IMG/VR virus record: IMGVR_UViG_3300042465_002694
Span: 1-22,948 of that record
Strand: one strand, 5' to 3'
Length of the DNA: 22,948 nt
Origin: a virus
A program made the translations under genes and the position numbers. The notes under the pieces were generated by a model. The model saw only the letters and a list, made by a program, of their open reading frames with translations. It ran no database searches and was not told the DNA's origin. Below, piece after piece: positions 14,321-21,160 of the stretch. Each line of letters opens with the position of its first letter. Position 1 is the first letter of the stretch.

Positions 14321-14501
14321 CGTATTCCTTCATTCGATTGGCAAGGTCTTCGTTGATGCGCCTTGCGACCAAAAGACCTTGAATCTGGCCGCAGACGAAT
14401 TTGTACTCCTCAAAACTCTTCATGCTCCCTTGCGAGAGTTGTCCTTCTAAATACCTAATCTGCTTATCAATCTCTAGCTCTACAGCTTCGGCGTAATTCA
14501 T
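14313..14501 (-). CDS. Small helical protein downstream of portal (62 aa)
   Basis: 62 residues, start in an ATGA overlap with the portal stop, end overlapping the GroES-like gene by eight bases. Almost wholly helical (AVELEIDKQIRYLEGQLSQG, then EEYKFVCGQIQGLLVARRIN). Such short helical genes are often found right after podovirus portal genes. Function unknown; tight coupling to the portal suggests a head-assembly role. Confidence 0.7.
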   Translation of the reverse strand: MNYAEAVELEIDKQIRYLEGQLSQGSMKSFEEYKFVCGQIQGLLVARRINEDLANRMKEYDE

Positions 14502-16900
14502 TTACCCGTCCTTGCTAAAGACTGATCGCGCTGAATATCCGCCGCCTTATCAATCATCTTGGCCGCTATATTCTGCTCAGCTATCTGGTTCATGCTCTGA
14601 ATCCGTTGCTGCTCAAGCATGACCTTGTCCTGTTGCGCCTGTGCTTTCAACATAATGTCAGCCTGATCCTTCTGAGCCTCACGCTGCTCCTTCTGCTGCT
14701 TAAGCGCCAACTCTGCCTGTTGCATCTGGATCAAAGGGTCTTGTGCTTGCTGTTGAGCCTGCTGTTGTTGAGCCTCTGCCATGTGCTGCTGTAGTAACTG
14801 CTGAGCACCTCGCGCTGCAAGCCTTGAGATTTCAACCTCGAAGTCTTCAGGCAAAGGCTGATCTGGTGGTGGCAGTGGCACACCAAGCTGCTGTTCGATC
14901 TGCTTGCGGTACAAGAACGCCATGTGCTCATTGATATGGGCCATGGCCGCAGCCATCATCACACCGCCTTGGGGATTTTGCTGCACCTGCTGTCTCAACA
15001 TCGGATCTTGGATAGCCGCCGTATGGACCGCCAAGTGAGCCTCATGATCTTGGTAGATAAAGGCTTTCACTGGCTGCATCGTCAGTATGGCCATGTTTTC
15101 CGATACCGGATCACGAGGTTGCTCTGCCTTGGCTGCTGGGATCAACTTATCAATGTTCTTGATACCCAAGACTTCCAACATGCGCTTATGTAACTCTGGC
15201 ATGTCATAGATCTGTGGAGCCTGTGCTGCCAACTGTAGTACTGCTTGATACTGAGTAACCCGCTGTGCAAGGGTTGTTGCATTAGGATCAGATACTGGTA
15301 TGACATCAACCAAGTCATAGTCAGCTTGTTTGACCAGCCTTCCGCCAGGCGCATCTACGTCGTAGCTATATTCTGTAGGTGCATAGTCTCTAATAATAGA
15401 AGCAAGAAGCTTAAACTCCTGACGCATGGAGTAATGAAGCCTTGCCTGCACCGCAGACATGACCTTGAGGGTTCTCTCCAATACGGCAAGCGTCGTACCA
15501 ACCGGTGTATTCGCGGACAAGTCCGAAATCTGCATATCAGCCGTTGCAGCAAACCGGCGGCCTTCTTGAACTATCGTCTGTAGCAACTGGTAAAGAACCT
15601 GACTTGGTTCTTTGTAAGGCAGCGGAAGGATGTTGTCCCTAATTGAACCTGATGGCACATCCACATCCCTGAACTCACCCGGTGCGATCGGTGTGTCATC
15701 ACCTTTCACTCGCAGGCCGCGGGACTTCAATCCGCCCGGAAGGTTCGATAACGTACCAGCATCTACCAACTGACGAATCAAAGACGTGCCAGACTTGGCA
15801 AACGCACCTACCAAGTGAATTAATCCAAAACCATAGAACCCAAATCCCGGAATGTACGGGTAATGGACAAAGTGCATCCGCTTAAGCTTTAACGGATCCT
15901 CTTCATACCAGTTCCTACGAATGGCTAGGATCTTGTTCGTGCTTTCATCAATCGTCACCACATAAGGTAGTGCAATTTCCGTGGGGCCGTTCTTGTCAGT
16001 ATCTTCAAATCCTGGAAGATCTAGCTCTACGTGCATCTCAAGAATGCGATACCTGTCATCCATCGTGGCTGACATACCTTCTTCTTCAGCCTTACGCTTT
16101 TCTACCTCACTCAATACCGTGGATGGCTCGCCTAAATCCACATCGCGCCAGAATCCTGCGTGCTGAAGCTTCCTCACTTCATTTTGTGTCTTACGCATGA
16201 TGTGCGTAATCCTTGGCGCCGACCTTAAATCGCTCGCACCAAAGGGAACCACAATATCCTCTGCCGGAATAAACATAGATACCGGCCGTCCAAGCGAAGG
16301 ATCGTAGTAAACCTTCTTAAATGCCGACCCAGCCAAGGCCAAGGACCAAAGCATCTTCTCGTGCTCAGGTCTGTACTCAGGCATCTCTTCCGTTAAACGG
16401 TAGTTCATGTCATCTTTGACACGCTCTGCCGCATCCTCTTTCTCTTTGGTAAGCGCCCCAACAATCTGCGTCTTTACCGGCCCCGAGGCAGGGAAAGTCT
16501 CCATGATGGATTCAGCTTGGAACCGTACGGCAGCCTCTGACAGTAGTGGATAAAACACACCGCACGCCCCAGGCCATGGTTCTGTACGCTCTTCGTACTT
16601 CAAACCAAGAAGCTTTAGTCCATCAGCGTAGGTATCTACCCATTCCTTGCGGGATGACTTGTCTGTCTCATAGTCTTGGATCAGATCACTAGCAATAGAA
16701 GCCAGATCCCGGTCATCCATGTACTCAGCAAGGTTGGCATCAAAATCTTCTGGGCTTTCACGCTCTGCCTCAAAGACAATCTCTACGCCATCTGCTGATA
16801 TGGCTAACGAATCTGGGTTCTCAATCTCAATTTCCACTTCCGTGGGCTCTTCCATGGCGGCATCAAGACCTAATGGCGCAGGATAAAGTGCAGGTTCCAT
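14498..16900 (-). CDS. Portal protein (podovirus / P22-like type)
   Basis: 800 residues, ATG with AGGAG five bases upstream; this ribosome binding site overlaps the terL stop codon. The N-terminus is acidic (EEPTEVEIEIENPDSLAISA). The portal core follows: WPGACGVFYPLLSEAAVRFQ, a clip/stem region with AKSGTSLIRQLVDAGTLSNL, and PVGTTLAVLERTLKVMSAVQ. Residues about 695-800 are a Gln-rich coiled coil (QQHMAEAQQQQAQQQAQDPL onward), the kind of C-terminal barrel extension seen in P22-like portals. It forms the dodecameric DNA gate at one head vertex. Adjacent TerL, scaffold and capsid genes confirm this. The exact portal subfamily is not certain. Confidence 0.9.
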   Translation of the reverse strand: MEPALYPAPLGLDAAMEEPTEVEIEIENPDSLAISADGVEIVFEAERESPEDFDANLAEYMDDRDLASIASDLIQDYETDKSSRKEWVDTYADGLKLLGLKYEERTEPWPGACGVFYPLLSEAAVRFQAESIMETFPASGPVKTQIVGALTKEKEDAAERVKDDMNYRLTEEMPEYRPEHEKMLWSLALAGSAFKKVYYDPSLGRPVSMFIPAEDIVVPFGASDLRSAPRITHIMRKTQNEVRKLQHAGFWRDVDLGEPSTVLSEVEKRKAEEEGMSATMDDRYRILEMHVELDLPGFEDTDKNGPTEIALPYVVTIDESTNKILAIRRNWYEEDPLKLKRMHFVHYPYIPGFGFYGFGLIHLVGAFAKSGTSLIRQLVDAGTLSNLPGGLKSRGLRVKGDDTPIAPGEFRDVDVPSGSIRDNILPLPYKEPSQVLYQLLQTIVQEGRRFAATADMQISDLSANTPVGTTLAVLERTLKVMSAVQARLHYSMRQEFKLLASIIRDYAPTEYSYDVDAPGGRLVKQADYDLVDVIPVSDPNATTLAQRVTQYQAVLQLAAQAPQIYDMPELHKRMLEVLGIKNIDKLIPAAKAEQPRDPVSENMAILTMQPVKAFIYQDHEAHLAVHTAAIQDPMLRQQVQQNPQGGVMMAAAMAHINEHMAFLYRKQIEQQLGVPLPPPDQPLPEDFEVEISRLAARGAQQLLQQHMAEAQQQQAQQQAQDPLIQMQQAELALKQQKEQREAQKDQADIMLKAQAQQDKVMLEQQRIQSMNQIAEQNIAAKMIDKAADIQRDQSLARTGK

Positions 16901-16908
16901 CTTGGCTC

Positions 16909-19320
16909 CTAGTAATAAGCAACCTTGCGCCGGTATATCGGCTCGCGGTCTTCATCATCTGATTGCAGGCTTAAAAAACCGCCCGTCCTAAAGCGTAATA
17001 AGGCTTGGGTCATCGAGTCTACTAGGTCATCATGCTCGCCCGAAGGAAAAGCTGCGACTTCCTCAATCAACTCATCCGCAAACTTACGCTCCGGCACCCA
17101 GATCCGCCCCGAAGCAAACAGATCCGATACAGCATTGAGCCTCACAATCTTGTCGTTTCCTTTGGTAGGACTGTACTCGCTGACCGGTATACCCATCCTC
17201 CTGAGTTCAAAGACCAACGGGCTTCCTGCTGCCTTGGCTTCAACCAAAAATACATCCGGTTCCCACTCGCGGTAGGTTTCATAAGCCTTCTGCTTAAGTT
17301 CAGGGAATTCATATCGGTCCTTAAACGCATCCAGCAAGATGATATTCGTTTCTCCCTCCTCTGTCGTCCACACACCCCATGTAGTACAAGCAGAAAAGTC
17401 AGCCCTATTGTGCTTAAGAAACGCCGTGTCCCAACTCTGAATCACAAAATCACATGGCGGCGGCCTATCACCCTCCCAAACCTTCCACCACTCTCGCTTA
17501 ACAATCGCACCTTCCTCAGCCGTTGGCTGTTGCTGGTACTGAGCATTCCATTTACCTACCGGCAACTCCTCTTTAAGCGCCAGTAACTCCTCTAACTTCC
17601 AAAACTCAGGCCAAACAGGTTTACCAGACGGCATAATCGCAGGTAATTCAATCACCTCCCAATCATCACCACCTCTTGTTTGACTTGCTTTAATAACTTG
17701 GCCCGTAAGGTCTCTCAACGACCACCTGGTGTTGTGACTAACTACACCGTTTGCTATGAAATTTTCTGTGCGATCAATTTCAACGTCAAAAACTTCTTCC
17801 TGTCCATCGGAATCAATCGATATTATTGGGTCCACTGTGAAATCTGAGATACGATGCAGCTCGTTCAAGTATGCCCGGAGTTTTTCCGTATCCAACTGTG
17901 AGGTTGCAGTCGTTACATAAGAGCCCTCGAACCTTTCCGGTATCGTGGCAGTGGTCAATGCACAATTTCCCATTCCAATGGGCGCGTGTATTTTTTGTTG
18001 ATGGGGGCTCACCGCATACATCGCATTTGTTATTGCGCTCTGCAACCATTGCATCGTATTGATCGACAGTAATCCCGTACCTAGATTTGATCCGCGCTGC
18101 CCTGCTGGACTCTGCGTCTCTACGCCCCCTGCCTGAAGCCCAGTATTTTTTGGCGTAGTGGTCGTTGCATACCCCATCGCAGTGAACAGGCTTCTCGCAA
18201 CCTTCTTCAGAACACGTTTTACCTTTCCATTTTCCGTGATACCCAAGCTCTCTGCGTGGTGCATCAGGGTTTTTTCGGTGGTAGCTTTCTTTTGATTGGC
18301 ATGGTCCGCACATGCCAGGTTTTGTTTTTGACCTTGACGGCCTGCCGCACCCTTCAACGATACAAGTAAATCCCCGACCCTCAGTTGTTCCAATCTGGTC
18401 CATTCCAAGACTCCTTCATTCATAACAAGAAACGGATGCCTCTTGTTTGCACGGAGTATTTTACCAGATCGTGTTTGTATTTTGTATATGGCATCAACAC
18501 CACTTGATCGCCAATTATTGACTTTGCTTGTGGTTAGCAATCCTTTGTCAAAGGTAGCTACAAGATCATTTTTTCTTATTGCGCCTAGAGGCTTTTCCGT
18601 TCCGTCTGCCATCAAAACTGGGGTATCCCCAGTCATGCACATTACAATAATAATTGCCCCGCCAGGTTGTAATCGCTGCCGCGGCCCTGACGTATACCAT
18701 TCATATACTGAATCAAATATATCTGGTTTATGAGCCGCTAATTTTGCTTCTTGTTCTGAATGCGGATCATCAATAATTAATAAATCAGCGCCTTTACCCG
18801 TTACAGAACCACCAACACCGATGGAAAAATACTCACCACCCTTATTAGTAGCCCATCGCCCAGCCGATTTATTATCTGCTTTGAGTTTTACATCAGTAAA
18901 TACTTGATTATATTCTTCTGAATCAATTAAGTTTCTAACTTTACGTCCAAAACCAACAGCTAATTCAGCAGTATGTGAGGTCTGTATTATCTTTTTATTC
19001 GGATTCTTACCCAAAAACCAAGCAGGTAATAAATAACTTGCAAACTCAGACTTGGTATGTCGAGGCGCCATATTAATAATAAGACGTTTATTATGTCCAT
19101 TAACAACATTTTCAAACGCCTTAGCCACGACCTCATGATGTTTACCAGGAATAAACCCTGGCCACATGCGTTTTACAAACCCCATGAAATCATTTTGAGC
19201 ATGGGACTTTGCATCTTCCCTCTCTAACTCCTCTATCTCCTGAAGCAGTATCCGCTGCTCATCCTCAGTAAGTAGATGAAGCTTCCCGGCAGCTGCTTTG
19301 GCTAACTGCCTAATGTCCAT
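16909..19320 (-). CDS. Terminase large subunit with in-frame intein
   Basis: 803 residues before splicing, about 500 after. The ATG at 19320 is chosen (AGGAAG upstream; the frame extends to a GTG at 19344 with no good ribosome site). Numbered from this Met: Walker A-like APRHTKSE at 85-92; Walker B LLIIDDPHSE at 180-189; the motif IIIVM-TRW interrupted by the intein (228-530); nuclease domain with Asp 631 in SWDTA, Glu 694 in VEAKAAG and Asp 764/765 in HDDLVDS. It packages DNA through the portal with ATP and cuts concatemers. Its ATG lies 11 bases inside the upstream winged-helix gene. The exteins join to a complete, normal-length TerL, so splicing is needed for function. The N-terminal half is clearly AT-richer than the C-terminal half. 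Confidence 0.95.
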   Translation of the reverse strand: MDIRQLAKAAAGKLHLLTEDEQRILLQEIEELEREDAKSHAQNDFMGFVKRMWPGFIPGKHHEVVAKAFENVVNGHNKRLIINMAPRHTKSEFASYLLPAWFLGKNPNKKIIQTSHTAELAVGFGRKVRNLIDSEEYNQVFTDVKLKADNKSAGRWATNKGGEYFSIGVGGSVTGKGADLLIIDDPHSEQEAKLAAHKPDIFDSVYEWYTSGPRQRLQPGGAIIIVMCMTGDTPVLMADGTEKPLGAIRKNDLVATFDKGLLTTSKVNNWRSSGVDAIYKIQTRSGKILRANKRHPFLVMNEGVLEWTRLEQLRVGDLLVSLKGAAGRQGQKQNLACADHANQKKATTEKTLMHHAESLGITENGKVKRVLKKVARSLFTAMGYATTTTPKNTGLQAGGVETQSPAGQRGSNLGTGLLSINTMQWLQSAITNAMYAVSPHQQKIHAPIGMGNCALTTATIPERFEGSYVTTATSQLDTEKLRAYLNELHRISDFTVDPIISIDSDGQEEVFDVEIDRTENFIANGVVSHNTRWSLRDLTGQVIKASQTRGGDDWEVIELPAIMPSGKPVWPEFWKLEELLALKEELPVGKWNAQYQQQPTAEEGAIVKREWWKVWEGDRPPPCDFVIQSWDTAFLKHNRADFSACTTWGVWTTEEGETNIILLDAFKDRYEFPELKQKAYETYREWEPDVFLVEAKAAGSPLVFELRRMGIPVSEYSPTKGNDKIVRLNAVSDLFASGRIWVPERKFADELIEEVAAFPSGEHDDLVDSMTQALLRFRTGGFLSLQSDDEDREPIYRRKVAYY
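17813..18403 (-). CDS. Endonuclease VII-type HNH homing endonuclease nested in the intein in another frame
   Basis: 196 residues on the same strand as terL but in a different frame, entirely inside the intein DNA. Two N-terminal zinc fingers: C14, C19, C32, C35 and C64, C69, C75, C79. Then the Endonuclease_7-type core: YGITVDQYDAMVAERNNKCD, C127/C130, CIDHCHDTGKVRGLLCNDCN (Asp150-His151, His153, C163, C166) and GILERAASYLRFH. All family motifs are intact. It has its own AAGGAG seven bases before the ATG. The first 12 codons overlap the conserved RLEQLRVGDLLV of the Hint domain and the stop lies just before block F. It would make the intein mobile by cutting intein-less terL. Misassembly cannot be excluded, but both frames are open throughout. 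Confidence 0.92.
   Translation of the reverse strand: MDQIGTTEGRGFTCIVEGCGRPSRSKTKPGMCGPCQSKESYHRKNPDAPRRELGYHGKWKGKTCSEEGCEKPVHCDGVCNDHYAKKYWASGRGRRDAESSRAARIKSRYGITVDQYDAMVAERNNKCDVCGEPPSTKNTRAHWNGKLCIDHCHDTGKVRGLLCNDCNLTVGYGKTPGILERAASYLRFHSGPNNID
18411..18416 (-). promoter_or_regulatory. Internal ribosome binding site for the nested endonuclease
   Basis: AAGGAG on the minus strand, seven bases before the ATG at 18403. In the intein frame the same bases encode part of Met-Asn-Glu-Gly-Val. Its strength and spacing equal those of the structural genes here, which argues that the nested gene is translated by itself and not through frameshifting. Confidence 0.75.
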
Positions 19321-19528
19321 CTTTCTTCCTAACCACCCGAACACTCCTAGGCTTACCAGGCGTCTTCTTCAAATACCCCTGCTTACACAGACTCTTCACC
19401 AGTCTATGCACATTACTCTTACTATCCTGTAGCAAGACAAACCGTATGTCGTCATACGAAGGACCAAAGTGATACAACTCCCACCAAGTCTTCACAGCCA
19501 GCAGGACTTTTGCCTCTGCCTGTGTCAT
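19310..19528 (-). CDS. LexA-like winged-helix DNA-binding protein (72 codons + stop region)
   Basis: About 72 residues from the ATG at 19528, which makes an ATGA overlap with the 49-aa gene (an upstream GTG at 19561 is less likely). The pattern TQAEAKVLLAVKTWWELYHF-GPSYDDIRFVLL followed by SKSNVHRLVKSLCKQGYLKK and PGKPRSVRVV is that of a LexA-type N-terminal winged helix: helix, helix-turn-helix with Ser at the recognition helix, then a basic wing. There is no protease domain. Lying between TerS and TerL and overlapping the TerL start, it could be a late-gene regulator or a DNA-recognition partner of the packaging motor; both are inference. Confidence 0.75.
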   Translation of the reverse strand: MTQAEAKVLLAVKTWWELYHFGPSYDDIRFVLLQDSKSNVHRLVKSLCKQGYLKKTPGKPRSVRVVRKKDGH

Positions 19529-19674
19529 ATCAAACCTACCAAGATAAAACCAACACCCCACATCATCAAAACACCAGCAAAGTAATTCTGCGATGAATGC
19601 GATCTAGCCGGCGGCCCGTTCTCTGCCACCTTGTACCCAGCATACAGAAGCACAAGACCAACCACGATCTTCAC
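19525..19674 (-). CDS. Small membrane protein (49 aa)
   Basis: A 49-residue frame starting at GTG with GGGAG five bases upstream. The GTG overlaps the upstream TGA (GTGA) and its own TGA overlaps the winged-helix ATG (ATGA), so it is locked between two coupled genes. It has two hydrophobic segments, KIVVGLVLLYAGYKV (about 2-16) and YFAGVLMMWGVGFILVGLI (about 31-49), separated by a polar loop. The topology would suit a small holin or a membrane-localised accessory protein; no other evidence. Confidence 0.7.
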   Translation of the reverse strand: MKIVVGLVLLYAGYKVAENGPPARSHSSQNYFAGVLMMWGVGFILVGLI

Positions 19675-19862
19675 TTCAACTCCCTAATCAACCCAGCACA
19701 CACCTTCGCCCCAGGGTCCTTGGTATTCCTACCCCAGTCCTCACAAACCAAAGCACACCTCTCCCTCTCATGTATCTGTACTAACCTCATAAAAGACAAC
19801 AAATCCCCAGTAGTACCTATCCACCCACCATCCCCAACCTTCATACCAGCACTACTGGCCAT
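19671..19862 (-). CDS. Small hypothetical phage protein (63 aa)
   Basis: 63 residues from the ATG at 19862, inside the last four codons of TerS; the frame extends to 19877. The sequence has LLSFMRLVQIHERERCALVC and DPGAKVCAGLIREL, a Glu-Arg-Cys helix plus C-terminal Ala-Gly-Ile-Arg pattern I have met in small phage accessory proteins. Three Cys. Overlaps on both ends (TerS end, GTGA with the 49-aa gene) support a real gene. Function unknown. Confidence 0.65.
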   Translation of the reverse strand: MASSAGMKVGDGGWIGTTGDLLSFMRLVQIHERERCALVCEDWGRNTKDPGAKVCAGLIRELK

Positions 19863-20790
19863 CTTCACCAGATTCATTCAACCTCCTCTGCACCTCTTCC
19901 CTAGCTTCCTCCCTAGGCTGCCACTCTATCTTCGGCACCTCCCCCATCGTCTCCGCATACCACCTCTTCGGATCCTCCCATATCGGCCTCTCCTTTTTTT
20001 TCCTACCCCCCGTATGGGAACCCACTCCCTCTTCCATGGGGGCCTCTTCTGAGGTAATTCCGCCCATGGACGGAATTGTAGACTTTAGTAGGGGGTGGGG
20101 GTCTTCTTCTGGGGCATCCAAAGAATGATCGGATGGTTCGTGTGGAGGTAAATTTTTTGAAGATGATTCGTGTGGATTATTGGACCTAGCGCCGCCCCCA
20201 GCCCCCTGGCCGCTTTGCCCCTCCCCCCCTACCGTGGGGTCGCCCTCGTGCGCCTGCGCGTGAGCCGGTGGGTGCGCATCCACGTCGATCACGCCGCCGA
20301 GCCTGGCTAGCTTTTCCCGCAAGCGTGCCGTTGTATCCGAGCCGGTTTGATGCGTGACAACCGAGCGGGTTTCGAAGGCGCTCACGTCGGCTAGCTGGCC
20401 GAGCATACGCAAAGCCTGAAGGCGATCGCTATCCTTTTTGGCTGTGCGTGCGAGGTGCTGAAGGGAATCTACGAGGAAAGATCGGATTTGTAGGGGGTTT
20501 TGCGAATACCTCAGCCGCTCGACCGCTTGTTGCTGCGACAAGGCCGCTTGCACATTATCTGCCGACGCCGCCCTGCTGGCCATCATGCTCACTGTCTTGC
20601 TGTTCGTTGTCTTGGGCTCATGCGTCATAAGGTACGCTTCCCGCTTAGTCGCCCCCGCCCCTATAGCCTCGACCAATGCTTTTTGCTTTGGTGTCAGCGG
20701 TATATGGGGAGTGAGCACTTTGTGTGCTGGTATTCCCTTGCTTATGAGGTCAACCGCTACCGGCGGTAATTCCTGCGCCTCACTTGCCAT
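19852..20790 (-). CDS. Terminase small subunit
   Basis: 312 residues from the ATG at 20790 (AAGGG upstream); the frame reaches 20904 but that would run through the divergent promoter region. Residues about 31-85 (PLTPKQKALVEAIGAGATKR, EAYLMTHEP, SKTVSMMASRAASADNVQAA) form the helix-turn-helix typical of TerS, followed by a helical oligomerisation region to about 155. Residues about 172-312 are a long, Gly/Glu/His/Pro-rich disordered tail with a charged C-terminus (RRKK and KRWYAETMGEVPKIEWQPRE), making it about twice the usual TerS length. It recognises the packaging site and loads TerL. It is the first gene of the late minus-strand operon. A palindromic element copy lies in the tail-coding region. 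Confidence 0.8.
   Translation of the reverse strand: MASEAQELPPVAVDLISKGIPAHKVLTPHIPLTPKQKALVEAIGAGATKREAYLMTHEPKTTNSKTVSMMASRAASADNVQAALSQQQAVERLRYSQNPLQIRSFLVDSLQHLARTAKKDSDRLQALRMLGQLADVSAFETRSVVTHQTGSDTTARLREKLARLGGVIDVDAHPPAHAQAHEGDPTVGGEGQSGQGAGGGARSNNPHESSSKNLPPHEPSDHSLDAPEEDPHPLLKSTIPSMGGITSEEAPMEEGVGSHTGGRKKKERPIWEDPKRWYAETMGEVPKIEWQPREEAREEVQRRLNESGEDGQ
20056..20095. repeat. Palindromic element, copy 2 (inverted relative to copy 1)
   Basis: Bases 20056-20077 match the 22-bp palindrome at 8556-8577 with one change (C for T at the fourth base from the centre, breaking one pair), followed by ACTTTAGT and a G-run. Read on the minus strand, both copies have CCCCCTACT, AGT a few bases on, then the palindrome. 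Here it lies inside the TerS tail-coding region and encodes Ile-Pro-Ser-Met-Gly-Gly-Ile. Confidence 0.75.
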
Positions 20791-20830
20791 GCTTTGCCCT
20801 TCCCTTGCAGTGTGAACGTTATGCGAACGC

Positions 20831-20858
20831 ATGATAACCGATCGGCGGTAGATTACAA
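20831..20858 (-). promoter_or_regulatory. Promoter candidate for the late (terminase) operon
   Basis: On the minus strand TTGTAA (20858-20853), 16-base spacer, TATCAT (20836-20831). It predicts a start near 20824, about 34 bases before the TerS ATG, leaving room for the AAGGG site. It supports the TerS start at 20790 and not 20904. Confidence 0.5.
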
Positions 20859-20893
20859 CCGCTGAGTGGTTGATCCTGGCTGACGTATGGCTA

Positions 20894-20923
20894 TTGAGCG
20901 ACAATACAAAACACGACTACAAT
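20894..20923 (+). promoter_or_regulatory. Promoter candidate for the plus-strand operon
   Basis: TTGAGC (20894-20899), 18-base spacer, TACAAT (20918-20923), start expected near 20930, then GGAG at 20946-20949 and ATG at 20960. Together with 20831-20858 it forms a divergent promoter pair within the 169-bp gap between the two operons. Confidence 0.5.
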
Positions 20924-20959
20924 ATGTTGTCTCATTAATCAACCCATGGAGCAAACGAC

Positions 20960-21142
20960 ATGACTCAAACAATTATCGTACGTATTAAAGACGTTTATGG
21001 CACTCAAACCATTTACCCCGTATGTGAGCTTGCCTGCGGACTTGCCGCTTTGGCCGGCACTAAAACACTCACCCCTGCCGCGATCAAGATTATCAAATCA
21101 TTGGGCTATCAGATAGCCATCGAATCCCCCGTTACCGTTTAA
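20960..21142 (+). CDS. Small hypothetical protein, first gene of plus-strand operon (60 aa)
   Basis: 60 residues with GGAG eight bases before the ATG. Sequence TQTIIVRIKDVYGTQTIYPV, then a helix CELACGLAALAG and TKTLTPAAIKIIKSLGYQIA. The pattern strand-helix-helix-strand suggests a compact alpha/beta fold. I have seen similar small proteins in phages and plasmids of proteobacteria, without function. As the first gene behind the divergent promoter it is probably expressed early. Confidence 0.7.
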   Translation: MTQTIIVRIKDVYGTQTIYPVCELACGLAALAGTKTLTPAAIKIIKSLGYQIAIESPVTV

Positions 21143-21160
21143 CCCTTGGAGTTTTCAACC

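Larger units (their letters stand above)
17731..18639 (-). mobile_element. TerL intein (303 residues, Hint domain)
   Basis: Starts at Cys (codon 18639-18637) after the extein Met, ends His-Asn before Thr +1 (codon 17730-17728). Block A: CMTGDTPVLMADG. Block B: SGKILRANKRHPFLV with the catalytic His (the usual Thr three residues before it is Asn here). After it RLEQLRVGDLLV. C-terminal blocks F and G: EEVFDVEIDRTENFIANGVV then SHN. All residues needed for splicing are present. Only about 95 N-terminal and 35 C-terminal residues look like Hint; the 190-residue middle has no recognisable domain in the intein frame because the same DNA encodes an endonuclease in another frame. Confidence 0.92.

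Noticed and set aside
16909-19320. terL as a gene disrupted by an insertion
   Set aside because: The insertion is in frame with complete intein splice blocks, and the joined exteins give a continuous IVM-TRW motif and normal TerL length.
19597-20052. 151-codon open frame on the plus strand
   Set aside because: Lies opposite the TerS tail and the 63-aa gene; Pro/Leu/His-rich product as expected from reversed G/A-rich sequence, no ribosome site.
20790-20904. N-terminal extension of TerS to 20904
   Set aside because: It would run through both promoter candidates, and the ATG at 20790 has a good ribosome site just before the conserved part.
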